A stretch of 64,000 bases of DNA from the NCBI RefSeq assembly GCF_005925325.1, contig NZ_SRMP01000005.1:565489-629488 (forward strand), in the 5' to 3' direction. The DNA is from Pedobacter helvus (GTDB lineage: Bacteria > Bacteroidota > Bacteroidia > Sphingobacteriales > Sphingobacteriaceae). Positions 19,567 to 29,406 of this stretch are shown one piece after another. The translations under genes and the position numbers were made by a program. Within the stretch, counting starts at the first letter, position 1; every line of letters begins with the position of its first letter. The notes beneath the pieces were generated by a model. That model saw only the letters and a list, made by a program, of their open reading frames with translations, was not told where the DNA came from and did not search any database.

Positions 19567-20943
19567 TTATCTTGGGTTCTGTTCCAGTTCGGGGTTTAAA
19601 AGGATATATTTGTCTCCAATTGGATACAGGTAACGGTTCGAATTGGGTGCTAGAGTGTAGGTGGTAGCCTTAAATACTCTGGTCTTCGTCTGTGCAAAAG
19701 CAGCATCTAGGTTCAATCGTTTCTGATCAAACCAGCGATTTCCCGTACCTAGAAGTTCCTTTCTTTTTTCATTGATGACAATGGTCAACGCGTCGCTGGC
19801 ATTTGCGGCAGACAGAGGTACGTAGTTTACCGTTGCGAAACGTTTGATCCTGAGATTGTTCACTGTGGTCATAGCTTCGGTCGTCTTTCCTTCCCTTGCC
19901 AAACACTCGGCCTTGATCAGCATCATCTCTGGTACCGAAGGTCCACTAAGGATCACAAAATCACCATTGATCTGGTAGCGGAAATACGCCCTACCTGTGA
20001 ATGCAGTACTGAACTGTCCCCCAAAACTACTTCTTGGTGCAGTAAACAGCTTGTACCTAAGGTCGTTCGGTCCCATTGAAGTAAGCAGGTCGTCACTGAT
20101 CGAAACTGCGGTATATAGTACATTTGATGTTTTAGAAAGCATAAGCTCCGGATTGTTCAACCTAACAGGTATGGTTGCTCCGTTGGAGGCTTCGTAGCTC
20201 TTTAGGTCGAGCAGTGTAGGCTGTAACCTCAATGCACTGTCCGCGTAAAGGCCGGCGTTTGCAAAATCCCTCATGTTAAGGTAGGTTTTCGCCATGATGG
20301 CATAGGCTGAAACTTTTGCTGGCCTGACGTTATAGTCCGGAAGATCGGGCAACCTGCTGATGGATACCCTAAGGTCATTCAGCACCTGTTTGTAGATATC
20401 CCCAACGGTAGCCCTGTTCAGTTTTACAAACAAATTTGGGCTAAGTAATAGGGGCACGCCAAGATCTGTTGCTGCCGTAGCGCTGTTATACTGTTTGCCG
20501 TACATGTTTACCAAAATCAAATAGGCATAGGCCCTATGCACCAAGGCTTCCGCATAGATACGCTGCTTTTCCGTATCGGTTCCTTTCTGTGAGTTCAATA
20601 CCCCTGCAATGACCTCATTGCACGAATAGATCGATTTATACTGTCGATCCCAATCATTATCGCTCTGTGTTTCACTGGTATACTTTGCCGACCATGAATA
20701 AACGTTGCTCAGGATATCTCCAAGGGAATTCTGTCTGGTCGGATCACTGATATCGGTATCATCACCAGAGAGTATGGGGTAGGAGAACGTGCCTTCCAAT
20801 ACAGTGTTATTGTTCAATATATTTCTATAATCCGAGGTATATTTTAATGTTCTTACGGAGGTCTGTTCGATCTCAACGTATTTTTTACAGCTAGTCAGTG
20901 CAAGTGCAAGGACAGGTAATATGATGAAGTTTCTTGCTCTCAT
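19567..20943 (-). CDS. RagB/SusD family outer-membrane lipoprotein
   Basis: A 458-residue protein when started at the ATG at 20943. An upstream in-frame start at 20976 would overlap susC and spoil the signal peptide. The N-terminus is a lipoprotein signal (LALALTSC) with the acylated Cys followed by KKYVEIEQTS. The body has the SusD-like helical TPR scaffold and the family endings ELLGTGNRWFDQKRL and YLYPIGDKYILLNPELEQNP. SusD proteins form the lid over the SusC channel and capture ligand outside the cell. It starts 4 bases after the susC stop. Linked proteases suggest a peptide ligand. Confidence 0.95.
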   Translation of the reverse strand: MRARNFIILPVLALALTSCKKYVEIEQTSVRTLKYTSDYRNILNNNTVLEGTFSYPILSGDDTDISDPTRQNSLGDILSNVYSWSAKYTSETQSDNDWDRQYKSIYSCNEVIAGVLNSQKGTDTEKQRIYAEALVHRAYAYLILVNMYGKQYNSATAATDLGVPLLLSPNLFVKLNRATVGDIYKQVLNDLRVSISRLPDLPDYNVRPAKVSAYAIMAKTYLNMRDFANAGLYADSALRLQPTLLDLKSYEASNGATIPVRLNNPELMLSKTSNVLYTAVSISDDLLTSMGPNDLRYKLFTAPRSSFGGQFSTAFTGRAYFRYQINGDFVILSGPSVPEMMLIKAECLAREGKTTEAMTTVNNLRIKRFATVNYVPLSAANASDALTIVINEKRKELLGTGNRWFDQKRLNLDAAFAQTKTRVFKATTYTLAPNSNRYLYPIGDKYILLNPELEQNPR

Positions 20944-20947
20944 GGTT

Positions 20948-23900
20948 TTAAAATGTCGCGTTGATACCAAAAACATAACTAGGGGTAGGGGTCACGCTAC
21001 CATAATTTCCGGTGTTGATATATTCAGGATCGATACCTTCCTTGTTGGCCCGCCAAAGTATGCCGAGATTTCTCACGTTGGCAGATATCGAGATGTTCTT
21101 GATCGTGTTTCTCGGAAGGAAGCGTTTTGGGACCGTGTAACCCAAAGAAACCTGTTGAAGACGTATATTGTCTGCCTTTCTTACCAGGATATCAGAGAAT
21201 CGGTAGCGGTTGATGCTGTTAAAGTTCACGTTGGTAATTCCCGGCACATTTGTGGTCGCCTCATCTCCAGCATTTCTCCATCTGTAGGCCAGGTCTTCTT
21301 GACGGCCCAACACACCAAAATAGGCAAACTGGTCCGAAGTGGGGTAGTTGGAGTTGGTAATCGAATTTTTTAAGAATACGTGCCCAAAATAACCCGTGAT
21401 CTGCACGCCCAACTGAAGTTGTCCATAGGTAAAAGTATGGTTAAAGCCACTACTATATGGTGCGTAGAGCCTACCAACCTTTACCAGGTCTTCCTTGGTG
21501 AAGGCATTGGTCAGGTTGGTCGTATTGTTGATGATGTTATTGTTCCTATCGTAGATCTGTGACTGGCCCCTATTGTCCAATCCGGCCCAGCGGTAAACAT
21601 ATAGTGTGCCCAAGGCTTCTCCTTCAATGGTACTTCCAGTTCCTGCAATGTTACTTGCATTGTTAACATATCTTTGCTCTGTTACGATATTGTTTGTGTA
21701 ACCGAAGTTCAGCACAGATTTCCAGGTAAACATGCCTGCTCTCAACACGTCACCATTTAGGGAGAACTCATAGCCATTGCCACTCAGGGTACCGGTGTTA
21801 AAAAACAAGCTGCCCCATCCATAGGTTTGGTTGAAGGGAAACGATGCGAGGATACCGTTCGTACGTTTGGTGTACACATCAAATGAGCCTCCCAATCTTC
21901 CCTTGAACAGACCAAAATCAAAACCCAAGTTAGCCATTCTGGTAGTTTCCCAGCTAAGTTCAGAGTTTCCAGGATTGTCTATGCTCGCCACCGGTTGGCC
22001 TGTTCGTGGGTCACTCCCAGATACCGAAATTACGGTGATATTCGAACCTCCCTGTGGTACGACTCCCGCCGTTCCGATAGTGGCGCGTACACTCAATGAG
22101 TTCAACCATTCCAGTGGTTTCAGGAACTCTTCATTTTGGGCATTCCATCTCAAACCTACCGACCAAAATGGCTTGGTTCTATTTCGTCTGTCCAGCCCTT
22201 GTAATGTATAATCATCCATACGAGCGCTGGCGGTAAGGAAGTATTTTTCCCTGAAACTATAGGATGCATTACCATAGTAGGACAGATAACGCTTTCTGTA
22301 GCTGATCAAAGCGCCAAGATTTTGGCCCAATGACTGTGTATAGCCATACATGGTCATATACTGCGTCGTCGGATTTGCGATGCCTATGGTCCTGGTATCC
22401 GCGTCGAACCCGTATCTCGTCTCAGAAGTGTTGGAAGTTTCTGTTTCCCTCATTTCTGTACCGGCAATTACATTGAAATGGTGGTCATCAGATAGTTTGA
22501 AATCAGAGTTCAGCTGTCCCCTGAATGTAATGTCGGAAGCCGTATTGCTATAGGTGATGTACCTGCCACCATAGGGAACATTATAGACAGGCTTGCCCGA
22601 AGTAACAACTGTACCAGTGTTGACCAATAACCTGCCCGCATAACTATCTATTTCATCTAGGGTATATGAATTCCCGATCTGACGTTGGTTGGAAACCGAT
22701 AGATCGGCATTTAGCCATTTGGTAATCTTTCCATTTAGGCCAGCCGTAATTCTAAAAACATTGTTTTTGGCAATGCTGTTGGAATAGTTGAGCTCATCAA
22801 CCGCATTGTATGTGAAAGGAAGATATCCCTTAGCGATCAGGGAATTGGCAAATGCATCCCTGAAAATGATGTTACGGCGAATTGGATTATCATTGGCGTC
22901 AACTAACAGTTCGTACGGACGCTGTGCGGTGGTACTTACCGAAAGTGCATTGACCGCTGACGGATTGTATTGTGATTTGGAATACTGATAGTTGACTAAC
23001 GTCCTCAGAGTGATCCTTTTGTTAAAAAACTCCGTTGAAGTACTTGCGTTAAAAAATGCATTGTCGGCATAGTTGCTCCTATAGATGGGAATATCTTTGT
23101 TATAGCTTCCCGAAACATAATAGGTACTGCTTTCCGTAGCTCCGGAATAGGAAAGGCTATACTGGTGGTTGACCGCATTCTGTAACAATTTGTCTTCTAT
23201 CTGTGCTAGACCGTTACGCGAAGCCAGTTCGGCCAGTGCCGCATCACGTTGTGCCGCGGTTATAGTACCACGTCTAAATTTGAACATCAATTCTGTTGCC
23301 TCACTATTGTTTAGGGTATAGAACTCATTTCCCGGCGGGGCGGCAGCAGGATCTGTGATCAGGTTTTTGTTAACCATTTCCTGTTCCAAGTCGATATACT
23401 GGGCACTGTTCATCCATTTTAGGCTAGACATTGATGGGTTTTTGGATATACCAAGGGTATAGCTTGCATTTAAGGTAGGTGCCGCTTTTTTGCCTTTTTT
23501 GGTCTCGATGACCACTACGCCGTTGGCAGCCCTTGATCCCCATATGGAAGTTGCCGAAGCGTCCTTAAGGAAGGTGATCTGCTCGATGTCGGCAATGTTG
23601 ATGCTGCTGATGATAGAATTTCCCCAGGCATTTCCACTTACGGATTTGGTCACTGTTGCTCGGTCACTAGGATCCATCATCGGGAAGCCATCCAAAACGA
23701 TCAATGGCGTACCGCTTGCACCAGCGAAACTGTTTACCCCCCGGATCTGGATCGTGTTGTTCTTGATGTCAAATTTGACACCCGCAACCTTGCCTTCCAG
23801 ACGCTCCATCAGGTTCAATGCGGGGGTCTCCTGGATTTCCTTTGCGGAAACAATAGCATATGCCCCAGCGGCACGCTCTCTACTGATGGTCTGGTAGCCG

Positions 23901-24556
23901 TTGGAGATGACATTGATTTCTTGCAGACCAGCTGTCGCCTCTTTCATGGTCACCCAGTAAGTTTTGGTTTTTCTGTCGACAAATATTTCCTCTCCCTTAA
24001 ATCCGATGTAGGAGATCTGAAGCACGTAGCCGTTGGCCGGAACATCCTTGATCAGCACCTCTCCATTCTTGTCGGTGGTGTACATCTTATTGATGGTCTT
24101 GTTATAGACATTGGCACCGGCGATGGGAAGATTGAGCGAATCCCTTACCTGTATCTTCACCTCGTAGTCCAATACCATGTCGGTAATCTTCTCGATCACG
24201 CCGCGTTCCTTGATGACAATGGTTCTGCCATCTACGGTAAAGGTCAGCTGTTGACCAGAAAGTGTTCTTTGCAGAGCTTCGAAAACGTTGGCCTGGTTAA
24301 CATTGATGGATACTGGTTTGGTATCCAAGACAAGGTTCAGGTCATAGATAATATCATAGCCACTCTGCTTTCGGATTTCCTTGAGGATGTGTTCCAATGG
24401 AGCATTCTTTTCCGCAATGGAAATCTTTTGAGCCCTGGTCGATGCGCTCAGGTGCACAAAGCTGATCATCAAGATAATGGCCGTTAGTCGCATAACGAGT
24501 AGCAGTTTACGGAGCTGTGTGCTGCACGGCCCGTGTGAAGTAAAAATTTTATACAT
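20948..24556 (-). CDS. SusC/RagA family TonB-dependent transporter with STN signalling domain
   Basis: A 1202-residue outer-membrane transporter. A short basic leader precedes the signal peptide (ending TRAQ). An STN domain (about residues 45-115, starting KISIAEKNAPLEHILKEIRK) is followed by a CarboxypepD-reg-like domain (about 130-205), the plug (RIRG-like TIQIRGVNS, then LDGFPMMDP) and a 22-strand barrel ending in phenylalanine (YVFGINATF). The STN domain implies contact with the FecR protein encoded upstream, so import and transcription are linked. The leader between fecR and this gene contains an antisense-strand terminator and is covered by a predicted antisense RNA. Confidence 0.95.
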   Translation of the reverse strand: MYKIFTSHGPCSTQLRKLLLVMRLTAIILMISFVHLSASTRAQKISIAEKNAPLEHILKEIRKQSGYDIIYDLNLVLDTKPVSINVNQANVFEALQRTLSGQQLTFTVDGRTIVIKERGVIEKITDMVLDYEVKIQVRDSLNLPIAGANVYNKTINKMYTTDKNGEVLIKDVPANGYVLQISYIGFKGEEIFVDRKTKTYWVTMKEATAGLQEINVISNGYQTISRERAAGAYAIVSAKEIQETPALNLMERLEGKVAGVKFDIKNNTIQIRGVNSFAGASGTPLIVLDGFPMMDPSDRATVTKSVSGNAWGNSIISSINIADIEQITFLKDASATSIWGSRAANGVVVIETKKGKKAAPTLNASYTLGISKNPSMSSLKWMNSAQYIDLEQEMVNKNLITDPAAAPPGNEFYTLNNSEATELMFKFRRGTITAAQRDAALAELASRNGLAQIEDKLLQNAVNHQYSLSYSGATESSTYYVSGSYNKDIPIYRSNYADNAFFNASTSTEFFNKRITLRTLVNYQYSKSQYNPSAVNALSVSTTAQRPYELLVDANDNPIRRNIIFRDAFANSLIAKGYLPFTYNAVDELNYSNSIAKNNVFRITAGLNGKITKWLNADLSVSNQRQIGNSYTLDEIDSYAGRLLVNTGTVVTSGKPVYNVPYGGRYITYSNTASDITFRGQLNSDFKLSDDHHFNVIAGTEMRETETSNTSETRYGFDADTRTIGIANPTTQYMTMYGYTQSLGQNLGALISYRKRYLSYYGNASYSFREKYFLTASARMDDYTLQGLDRRNRTKPFWSVGLRWNAQNEEFLKPLEWLNSLSVRATIGTAGVVPQGGSNITVISVSGSDPRTGQPVASIDNPGNSELSWETTRMANLGFDFGLFKGRLGGSFDVYTKRTNGILASFPFNQTYGWGSLFFNTGTLSGNGYEFSLNGDVLRAGMFTWKSVLNFGYTNNIVTEQRYVNNASNIAGTGSTIEGEALGTLYVYRWAGLDNRGQSQIYDRNNNIINNTTNLTNAFTKEDLVKVGRLYAPYSSGFNHTFTYGQLQLGVQITGYFGHVFLKNSITNSNYPTSDQFAYFGVLGRQEDLAYRWRNAGDEATTNVPGITNVNFNSINRYRFSDILVRKADNIRLQQVSLGYTVPKRFLPRNTIKNISISANVRNLGILWRANKEGIDPEYINTGNYGSVTPTPSYVFGINATF

Positions 24557-24565
24557 TTGTTTGTT

Positions 24566-24681
24566 GGTTTAGCAGCATGCCCACGTTTGCAAGGCTGGCA
24601 TTCTGCAATTAATAGTTGATGTTTATTTTCATCGGCTGCCAAATCATTCCAGGAGTGCCGCCAAGCACTTCTGGTTTTTTT
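24566..24681 (+). ncRNA. Predicted cis-antisense small RNA over the left susC leader
   Basis: On the strand opposite to susC, CCAGGAGTGC (24649-24658) pairs with GCACTTCTGG (24665-24674), including one G-U pair, around a 6-base loop. Seven T follow, which is a textbook intrinsic terminator. On the sense strand the same position is an A-C mismatch and no T-run follows. Upstream, TACATTTG (24552-24559) matches the Bacteroidota TAnnTTTG element, which would start an RNA of about 115 bases near 24566. No good upstream TTG element is visible. The right cassette has the same arrangement. The layout resembles DonS of Bacteroides fragilis. Transcription is predicted, not shown. Confidence 0.5.
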
Positions 24682-24697
24682 CGGAAACCGGTTCTGG

Positions 24698-25876
24698 TTA
24701 GTTAAAAACGGTTACCCTCCTTCCTTCTAATCTAAATTGTACCTTTCCTGTTGATTGAATATGGTCCAAGACCTCCGAAATATTTGTGCCTCTGGACATC
24801 CAGCCACCCAGCATGAGCTTTTCAGGTGCGGACGCCTCGTATACCACTTCTACATCATACCATCGGGCCACTTTTCGCATAGCACTATGGAGGTCTTCTC
24901 TAAAGACAAAGTCACCATTTTTCCAAGCGATAGCCATCTCCGTATCTGCTGGTTCCAACTCAATCCTGCCATTGTCTACTTTAGATTGTTGCCCTGGCTT
25001 TAACAGTGCACTTTTTCCACCAGCATCTATTCGTACACTACCTTTAAGCAAAGTGGTCTTGATCGTAGGCTCATCGTCATAGGCGTTGATATTGAATTGT
25101 GTACCCAATACTTTGACCAGCTCTTGCTCTCCGTTATGACGGCGTACGGTAACCGTAAAAGGCATTCGCCCTTCCTTGGTCTGGATATGTGCTACCTCAA
25201 AGTAACCTTCGCCCATAAGCGTAACTGATCTTCCGCTTGCTCCGAAGGCGATTGGATAACGTAGCGAAGAACCTGCATTTAACCAAACCTTAGATCCATC
25301 TGGCAAGACTACTGTATATTGTCCACCCCTTGGGGTAGAAATGTCGTTAAAGCCCCGCGTCGGTGTTCCCGTCCCAGAGGCTTTGTAAATTAACGTTCCA
25401 TCCGCCGATTTGGATACCTCAAGTCCTGTCTCGGATGCTACGTTACCAGCCGAGGCTTCGGTAAGATCTATTCTTCGGCCATCTGAAAGGGTCAAATACG
25501 CTTTGTTTTGGCCAGGTGCAATATCTTTCTCTCTCGCAATTACAAACCTATCAACCTGACCATTATCTCTTAGCATAATAAAGGTGGCGGTTGCAGCCAA
25601 AATTAGAGTAGCTGCGACTGCAATCTTAAAAAAAGTACTGCCGAACAGTGAAATGGTTCTATGCTGTTTGACGCTGGACTGAAATGAACGATCGACCAAA
25701 GCTTCTTCGATTTGGTTCCAAAGCTTTGGTCCCAATTGATCGTAATCTGTCTGGGCAGCACTGTCATCGGATTGTTCCGCTTTCAATAGGTACCAAGTCT
25801 CTAATCTGGCCCTTTCCTGTTCAGATAATTTCCCCTCGAGGTAATTATGGATGTGTTTGCTGCCTTTATTTTCCAT
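24698..25876 (-). CDS. FecR family anti-sigma factor
   Basis: A 392-residue protein from the ATG at 25876 (MENKGSKHIHNYLEGKLSEQERARLETWY). The frame extends to 25924, but this start fits the family. A cytoplasmic N-terminal domain precedes one membrane segment (about IAVAATLILAATATFI). Then come the periplasmic FecR domain (TPRGGQYTVVLPDGSKVWLNAGSS) and a C-terminal DUF4974 domain (MRKVARWYDVEVVYE). It should hold the ECF sigma factor encoded upstream until the STN domain of SusC signals that ligand is bound. Confidence 0.93.
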   Translation of the reverse strand: MENKGSKHIHNYLEGKLSEQERARLETWYLLKAEQSDDSAAQTDYDQLGPKLWNQIEEALVDRSFQSSVKQHRTISLFGSTFFKIAVAATLILAATATFIMLRDNGQVDRFVIAREKDIAPGQNKAYLTLSDGRRIDLTEASAGNVASETGLEVSKSADGTLIYKASGTGTPTRGFNDISTPRGGQYTVVLPDGSKVWLNAGSSLRYPIAFGASGRSVTLMGEGYFEVAHIQTKEGRMPFTVTVRRHNGEQELVKVLGTQFNINAYDDEPTIKTTLLKGSVRIDAGGKSALLKPGQQSKVDNGRIELEPADTEMAIAWKNGDFVFREDLHSAMRKVARWYDVEVVYEASAPEKLMLGGWMSRGTNISEVLDHIQSTGKVQFRLEGRRVTVFN

Positions 25877-25979
25877 GCGTTTATTTAGTGTGTTATATAT
25901 AGCATGACAAGGTGCTCGGGGCAATGTTGTATCCGAGATAAAAAAAAAGTTAATCTTTCGTTAAATTTTATGTTGGGTA

Positions 25980-26558
25980 TTATAGAAAGGGCAGGAACAC
26001 AGAAAGATGATCCCCAAATTTGGAGCGTAGAATGGTAATCGCCTTATTCATCTGGGTTTTTACGGTGAGCTCGGAGATGTCCATTTTTTCTGCTATCTCT
26101 TTATAGGATAGGTTTTGCTTACGCTTAAGTTCAAATACTTCACGCATCCTCGTTGGAAGTTTCTGTATTTCGGCCTCTATCAGCCCAGCTAAGATTTTTT
26201 CCCGAACCAGGTGGTCGGTTACCTCGTAGCCATCTTTCATGAAATCTCCCAAATCATTGAGGTAATTAATGTGGACGTTGTTACGTGTAAATAAATTCAG
26301 GATCCTATTACGGGTCGCCGTGTACAGATAGGCACCCACGGAAGTACTGTCTTCAAGATCAGGAGCCTTTTTCCAAAAGTTGACGAACACATCCTGTACG
26401 ACGTCTTCACTTTCATCGCCATTGCGCAACATTTTGATAGCATGCCTGTACAGTAGCGGCCAATATCGCTCATAAACTTCTGAACAGGCTTTTCTGTCAC
26501 CTGATTTGATCAGTGCGAGCAGTTGTTCGTCGCTATGTTGGTTATACGCAGAAGGCAT
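25980..26558 (-). CDS. ECF RNA polymerase sigma-70 factor
   Basis: A 192-residue sigma factor. Region 2 covers about residues 24-92 (YERYWPLLYRHAIKMLRNGDESEDVVQDVFVNFW) and region 4 about 128-185 (LPTRMREVFELKRKQNLSYKEIAEKMDISELTVK). It belongs to the group encoded next to FecR and SusC in Bacteroidota and should direct transcription of this operon. It is first in the minus-strand operon and divergent from a paralogous sigma gene at 27533. The short AT-rich leader before the ATG contains TTATTTTTAC, a weak match to the -7 element. Confidence 0.93.
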   Translation of the reverse strand: MPSAYNQHSDEQLLALIKSGDRKACSEVYERYWPLLYRHAIKMLRNGDESEDVVQDVFVNFWKKAPDLEDSTSVGAYLYTATRNRILNLFTRNNVHINYLNDLGDFMKDGYEVTDHLVREKILAGLIEAEIQKLPTRMREVFELKRKQNLSYKEIAEKMDISELTVKTQMNKAITILRSKFGDHLSVFLPFL

Positions 26559-26867
26559 TGATATGTAAAAATAATGTTATTAATCGATTTTTTTATTTTT
26601 TATCTGTTGATCAAGACAATTTTTTGAAATCGAACACCGTCGTATATTTTTTGCGCTAAGCGCACCAGTGAGGCCCAAAAGTGGGAAATTGCCATATTTT
26701 TCATTCATAATGTCCTTGAAACTTGCCGTTCTTAAGAATATGCACATTTGGTTTGGCCTATATTATTGTACCACCGATTTGTCGTTGGGCTTTGCCAACA
26801 TTTTTAAGCTGTAATCGATCGACCTTACTTGATATGATCCAGTATTATGTAAAGATTATATCGATGT
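26559..26867. other. Gap upstream of the left sigma gene
   Basis: The first 60 bases next to the sigma gene are very AT-rich and probably hold its promoter. The rest has no gene, hairpin or repeat that I can support. Confidence 0.4.
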
Positions 26868-27199
26868 TTGGAGAGTGATGGCATGGGACCGGAGCCCAAG
26901 GTGGTCTTCCGGGAGGTAGGGGGGCTGGACAAGATCTTTGATGTGGGTGCGAATTTTATCTTTGCCGAGATAAGATCGGCATCACTGCGATGTACCACAG
27001 CATGGAGAGCACTTGCTTCGTACCGCGCGCCAAGGTGTCGGAGACCTTCAACATCTTGGAACTGTACTACTCCAATACGGGGACCATGGCCGGGCAGACC
27101 AACGGCAGCTTCGAGCTCAACCTCAACCTCAAGATCAATCTGTTCGGAAAAGAGACACATTTTCTATTTGAGATGAATGAAAAGCTACGTATCTGTTGA
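26868..27199 (+). pseudogene. Fragment of a PorP/SprF-family T9SS membrane protein, frameshifted
   Basis: Two overlapping frames together read as the C-terminal end of a PorP/SprF outer-membrane protein. The first frame gives REVGGLDKIFDVGANFIFAE. After a one-base shift near 26967-26969 the second gives DKIGITAMYHSME, KVSETFNILELYYSNTGTMA and GSFELNLNLKINLF. The normal protein has about 300 residues, and the first two thirds are missing. Intact members pair with gliding or T9SS-exported proteins. The fragment is GC-richer than the DNA around it and lies between two divergent sigma genes, so it is debris from a rearrangement. Confidence 0.65.
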
Positions 27200-27532
27200 A
27201 GTAAGCAGTAATTGGACATCGAGCTTTTCATAATGACAGTTTCAATATTTCGGCAAAATGGTCTGAATATCTTCATCCTTATTTACCGGAATCATAAATG
27301 CTTTTTTTGGTTAGCCTGTTCTGAGTTAGGCATTTGACAAGGTTAATGGATGGGGTGTGTCTTAGGCTAGCGGGGATGCGTAGGATTTTGTCTTAGCAAA
27401 GGGAAGGGCATGTTCCCGTTGGTGTATTTTTTCTAGACGCCTGGTTTGATTGGACGGGTTCACCTTTTTCATTCAACTTAATTTCCATGGGGATAATCGA
27501 CTAGAGAGAATTTGTTTATTTTTGAATTTCAA
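27200..27532. other. Gap upstream of the right sigma gene
   Basis: No gene is visible. A TATTTTTG at 27517-27524 matches the TAnnTTTG element but lies only 8 bases before the preferred start codon. If used it would give a leaderless or nearly leaderless message. No matching upstream TTG element stands out. Confidence 0.35.
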
Positions 27533-28108
27533 ATGGATGGATTTAAAAAACTGTCGGATACAGAGCTGTTGCAACTTTTAAAGGAGAGCGACCGTATCGC
27601 GTTTGCAGAACTGTTTCAACGATATCACCAAGCCTTGTACTTACATGCAAAAAAAATGCTGAGAGACGGTGATGATGCAAAGGATGTTGTGCAGGAGGTC
27701 TTTGCCGCCATTTGGACCAAACGCCATACTTTGGAAGTCTCTGGCGCTATTGCCCCGTACCTCTATGGCGCTACACGAAACCGAATTCTCAATGTGATGG
27801 CACATCAACAAGTGGTTTCCAAATATGCCGACTCGATTACCGCCTTTATGGAGTTGGGTGTCTCCTATACCGAGGATCAGTTTAGGGAAAAAGAACTTGC
27901 CCAGATCATTGAGCGGGAAATCGCTTCCTTACCTGATAAGATGCGGGAAGTATTCGAGTTGAGCCGGAAAGAGGAACTATCTTACAGGGAGATTGCAGAA
28001 CGTCTGAATATTTCGGAGCATACAGTGAAAAAACAGGCGCAGAGGGCGTTAAAGATCCTTCGATTGAGAATTCGCATCGCTTTATTTATCCATTTTCTGC
28101 CTTTTTAA
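27533..28108 (+). CDS. ECF RNA polymerase sigma-70 factor
   Basis: A 191-residue sigma factor from the ATG at 27533 (MDGFKKLSDTELLQLLKESD). The frame also offers a TTG at 27512, but this ATG fits the family. Region 2 reads RDGDDAKDVVQEVFAAIW and region 4 reads LPDKMREVFELSRKEELSYREIAERLNISEHTVKKQ. It is a clear paralogue of the sigma factor at 25980-26558, with TRNRIL, MREVFEL and LSY-EIAE blocks in the same order. It leads the right cassette and probably activates it. Confidence 0.92.
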   Translation: MDGFKKLSDTELLQLLKESDRIAFAELFQRYHQALYLHAKKMLRDGDDAKDVVQEVFAAIWTKRHTLEVSGAIAPYLYGATRNRILNVMAHQQVVSKYADSITAFMELGVSYTEDQFREKELAQIIEREIASLPDKMREVFELSRKEELSYREIAERLNISEHTVKKQAQRALKILRLRIRIALFIHFLPF

Positions 28109-28210
28109 TTTTTTTTTAATTACTACGTACCCCTAGGCCCTGGCTAACTGTCATTTTTTACAGAGAGCTTACTCACACTAAACCTAACAAACTACATTGC
28201 TTCTATTTGG

Positions 28211-29380
28211 ATGTCGACGGATATCGTTTTAGAAGGAAAGTCAACTAATATGACCAAGCATACAGGAGCAAGTTTATTGCAAAAACTAAAAGACGGTACT
28301 ATAACTACCGATGAGCGCAGGCTGCTGGAGAGCTGGTATCTGCATTATGCAGATCAGGTCGAGCCGTTTGAGGATGCAGAAGTCTTTCGTCATGATCTGC
28401 ACGACCTTCGTGAAACCTTCTTCCTGAAAAACCGGGAGCCACGCAAATTGAAATTGTGGCCTCGACTGGCGAAAGCTGCGGCCATGTTAGCGCTAGCTGC
28501 AACGGCAGGTTTCGTTACCTATAGGTTGGTGAACAAAACGGAGGATATGCCTCCAATCAGCTACGCAAACGATGTACTTCCCGGTAAGCAGGGTGCTACC
28601 CTGACCTTGTCAGATGGTAAGAGAATTTCATTGTCGGATGCCATAGACGGGCAGCTGGCCCAGCAAGCAGGTGTCAGCATTAGAAAGAGCAAGGATGGGC
28701 AGCTGATCTATGAAATTGGGAAAACTGCAGCTGGGGTAGACCAGTACAATACCTTGGCAACGTCCAAGGGAGAGACCTATCAGGTCAAGCTTCCGGATGG
28801 TTCTATGGTGTGGCTGAATGCGGCCTCCAGTCTCACTTACCATCCGCAACTGTTATTGGGCGAAAACCGTAAAGTGAAACTTTCTGGAGAGGCTTATTTT
28901 GAAGTGGCAAAAGATAAAAAACATCCGTTCATCGTTGAAACTCAAGGCCAGCGAATCACCGTTCTGGGTACTCGTTTCAATGTCAATAGCTACCATGATG
29001 AGCATGCGACTACAACTACGCTTTTGGAAGGAAGCGTAAAAATAGGCACCAGTTCAGGTCAGGCCTTGAAATTACGCGTAGGTCAGCAGGCTCAACTCAA
29101 AAATAATGCTTTGATCACCTCTGAGGTAAATGCGGAAGATGCCATAGCGTGGAAAGATGGCGTTTTTCTGTTGGCTGGTCAGGATTTGGAAACTGTGATG
29201 CGACAGGCCGCTCGCTGGTACAATGTTGAGGTAGCGTTCGAGGATGAGTCGATAAAGAGACAGGTGCTCAGGGGCTCAGTCTCTAGATTTGAAAATATTT
29301 CACAGTTGCTGGAAGTACTGGAAAGTACTGGTTCTGTTCATTTTAAAGTTAAAGGAAGGAGGATCACTGCTATAAGATAG
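28211..29380 (+). CDS. FecR family anti-sigma factor
   Basis: A 389-residue protein; an ATG at 28250 (MTKHTGASLLQKLKDGTIT) is an equally good start. The order is a cytoplasmic domain (TTDERRLLESWYLHYADQ), one membrane segment (AAAMLALAATAGFVTY), the FecR domain (TSKGETYQVKLPDGSMVWLNAASS) and DUF4974 (VMRQAARWYNVEVAFE). It is the paralogue of the left-cassette FecR and should control the sigma factor encoded 100 bases upstream in response to its own SusC. Confidence 0.93.
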   Translation: MSTDIVLEGKSTNMTKHTGASLLQKLKDGTITTDERRLLESWYLHYADQVEPFEDAEVFRHDLHDLRETFFLKNREPRKLKLWPRLAKAAAMLALAATAGFVTYRLVNKTEDMPPISYANDVLPGKQGATLTLSDGKRISLSDAIDGQLAQQAGVSIRKSKDGQLIYEIGKTAAGVDQYNTLATSKGETYQVKLPDGSMVWLNAASSLTYHPQLLLGENRKVKLSGEAYFEVAKDKKHPFIVETQGQRITVLGTRFNVNSYHDEHATTTTLLEGSVKIGTSSGQALKLRVGQQAQLKNNALITSEVNAEDAIAWKDGVFLLAGQDLETVMRQAARWYNVEVAFEDESIKRQVLRGSVSRFENISQLLEVLESTGSVHFKVKGRRITAIR

Positions 29381-29406
29381 AGTACGATACCACTAGGAAT
29401 GTCACT

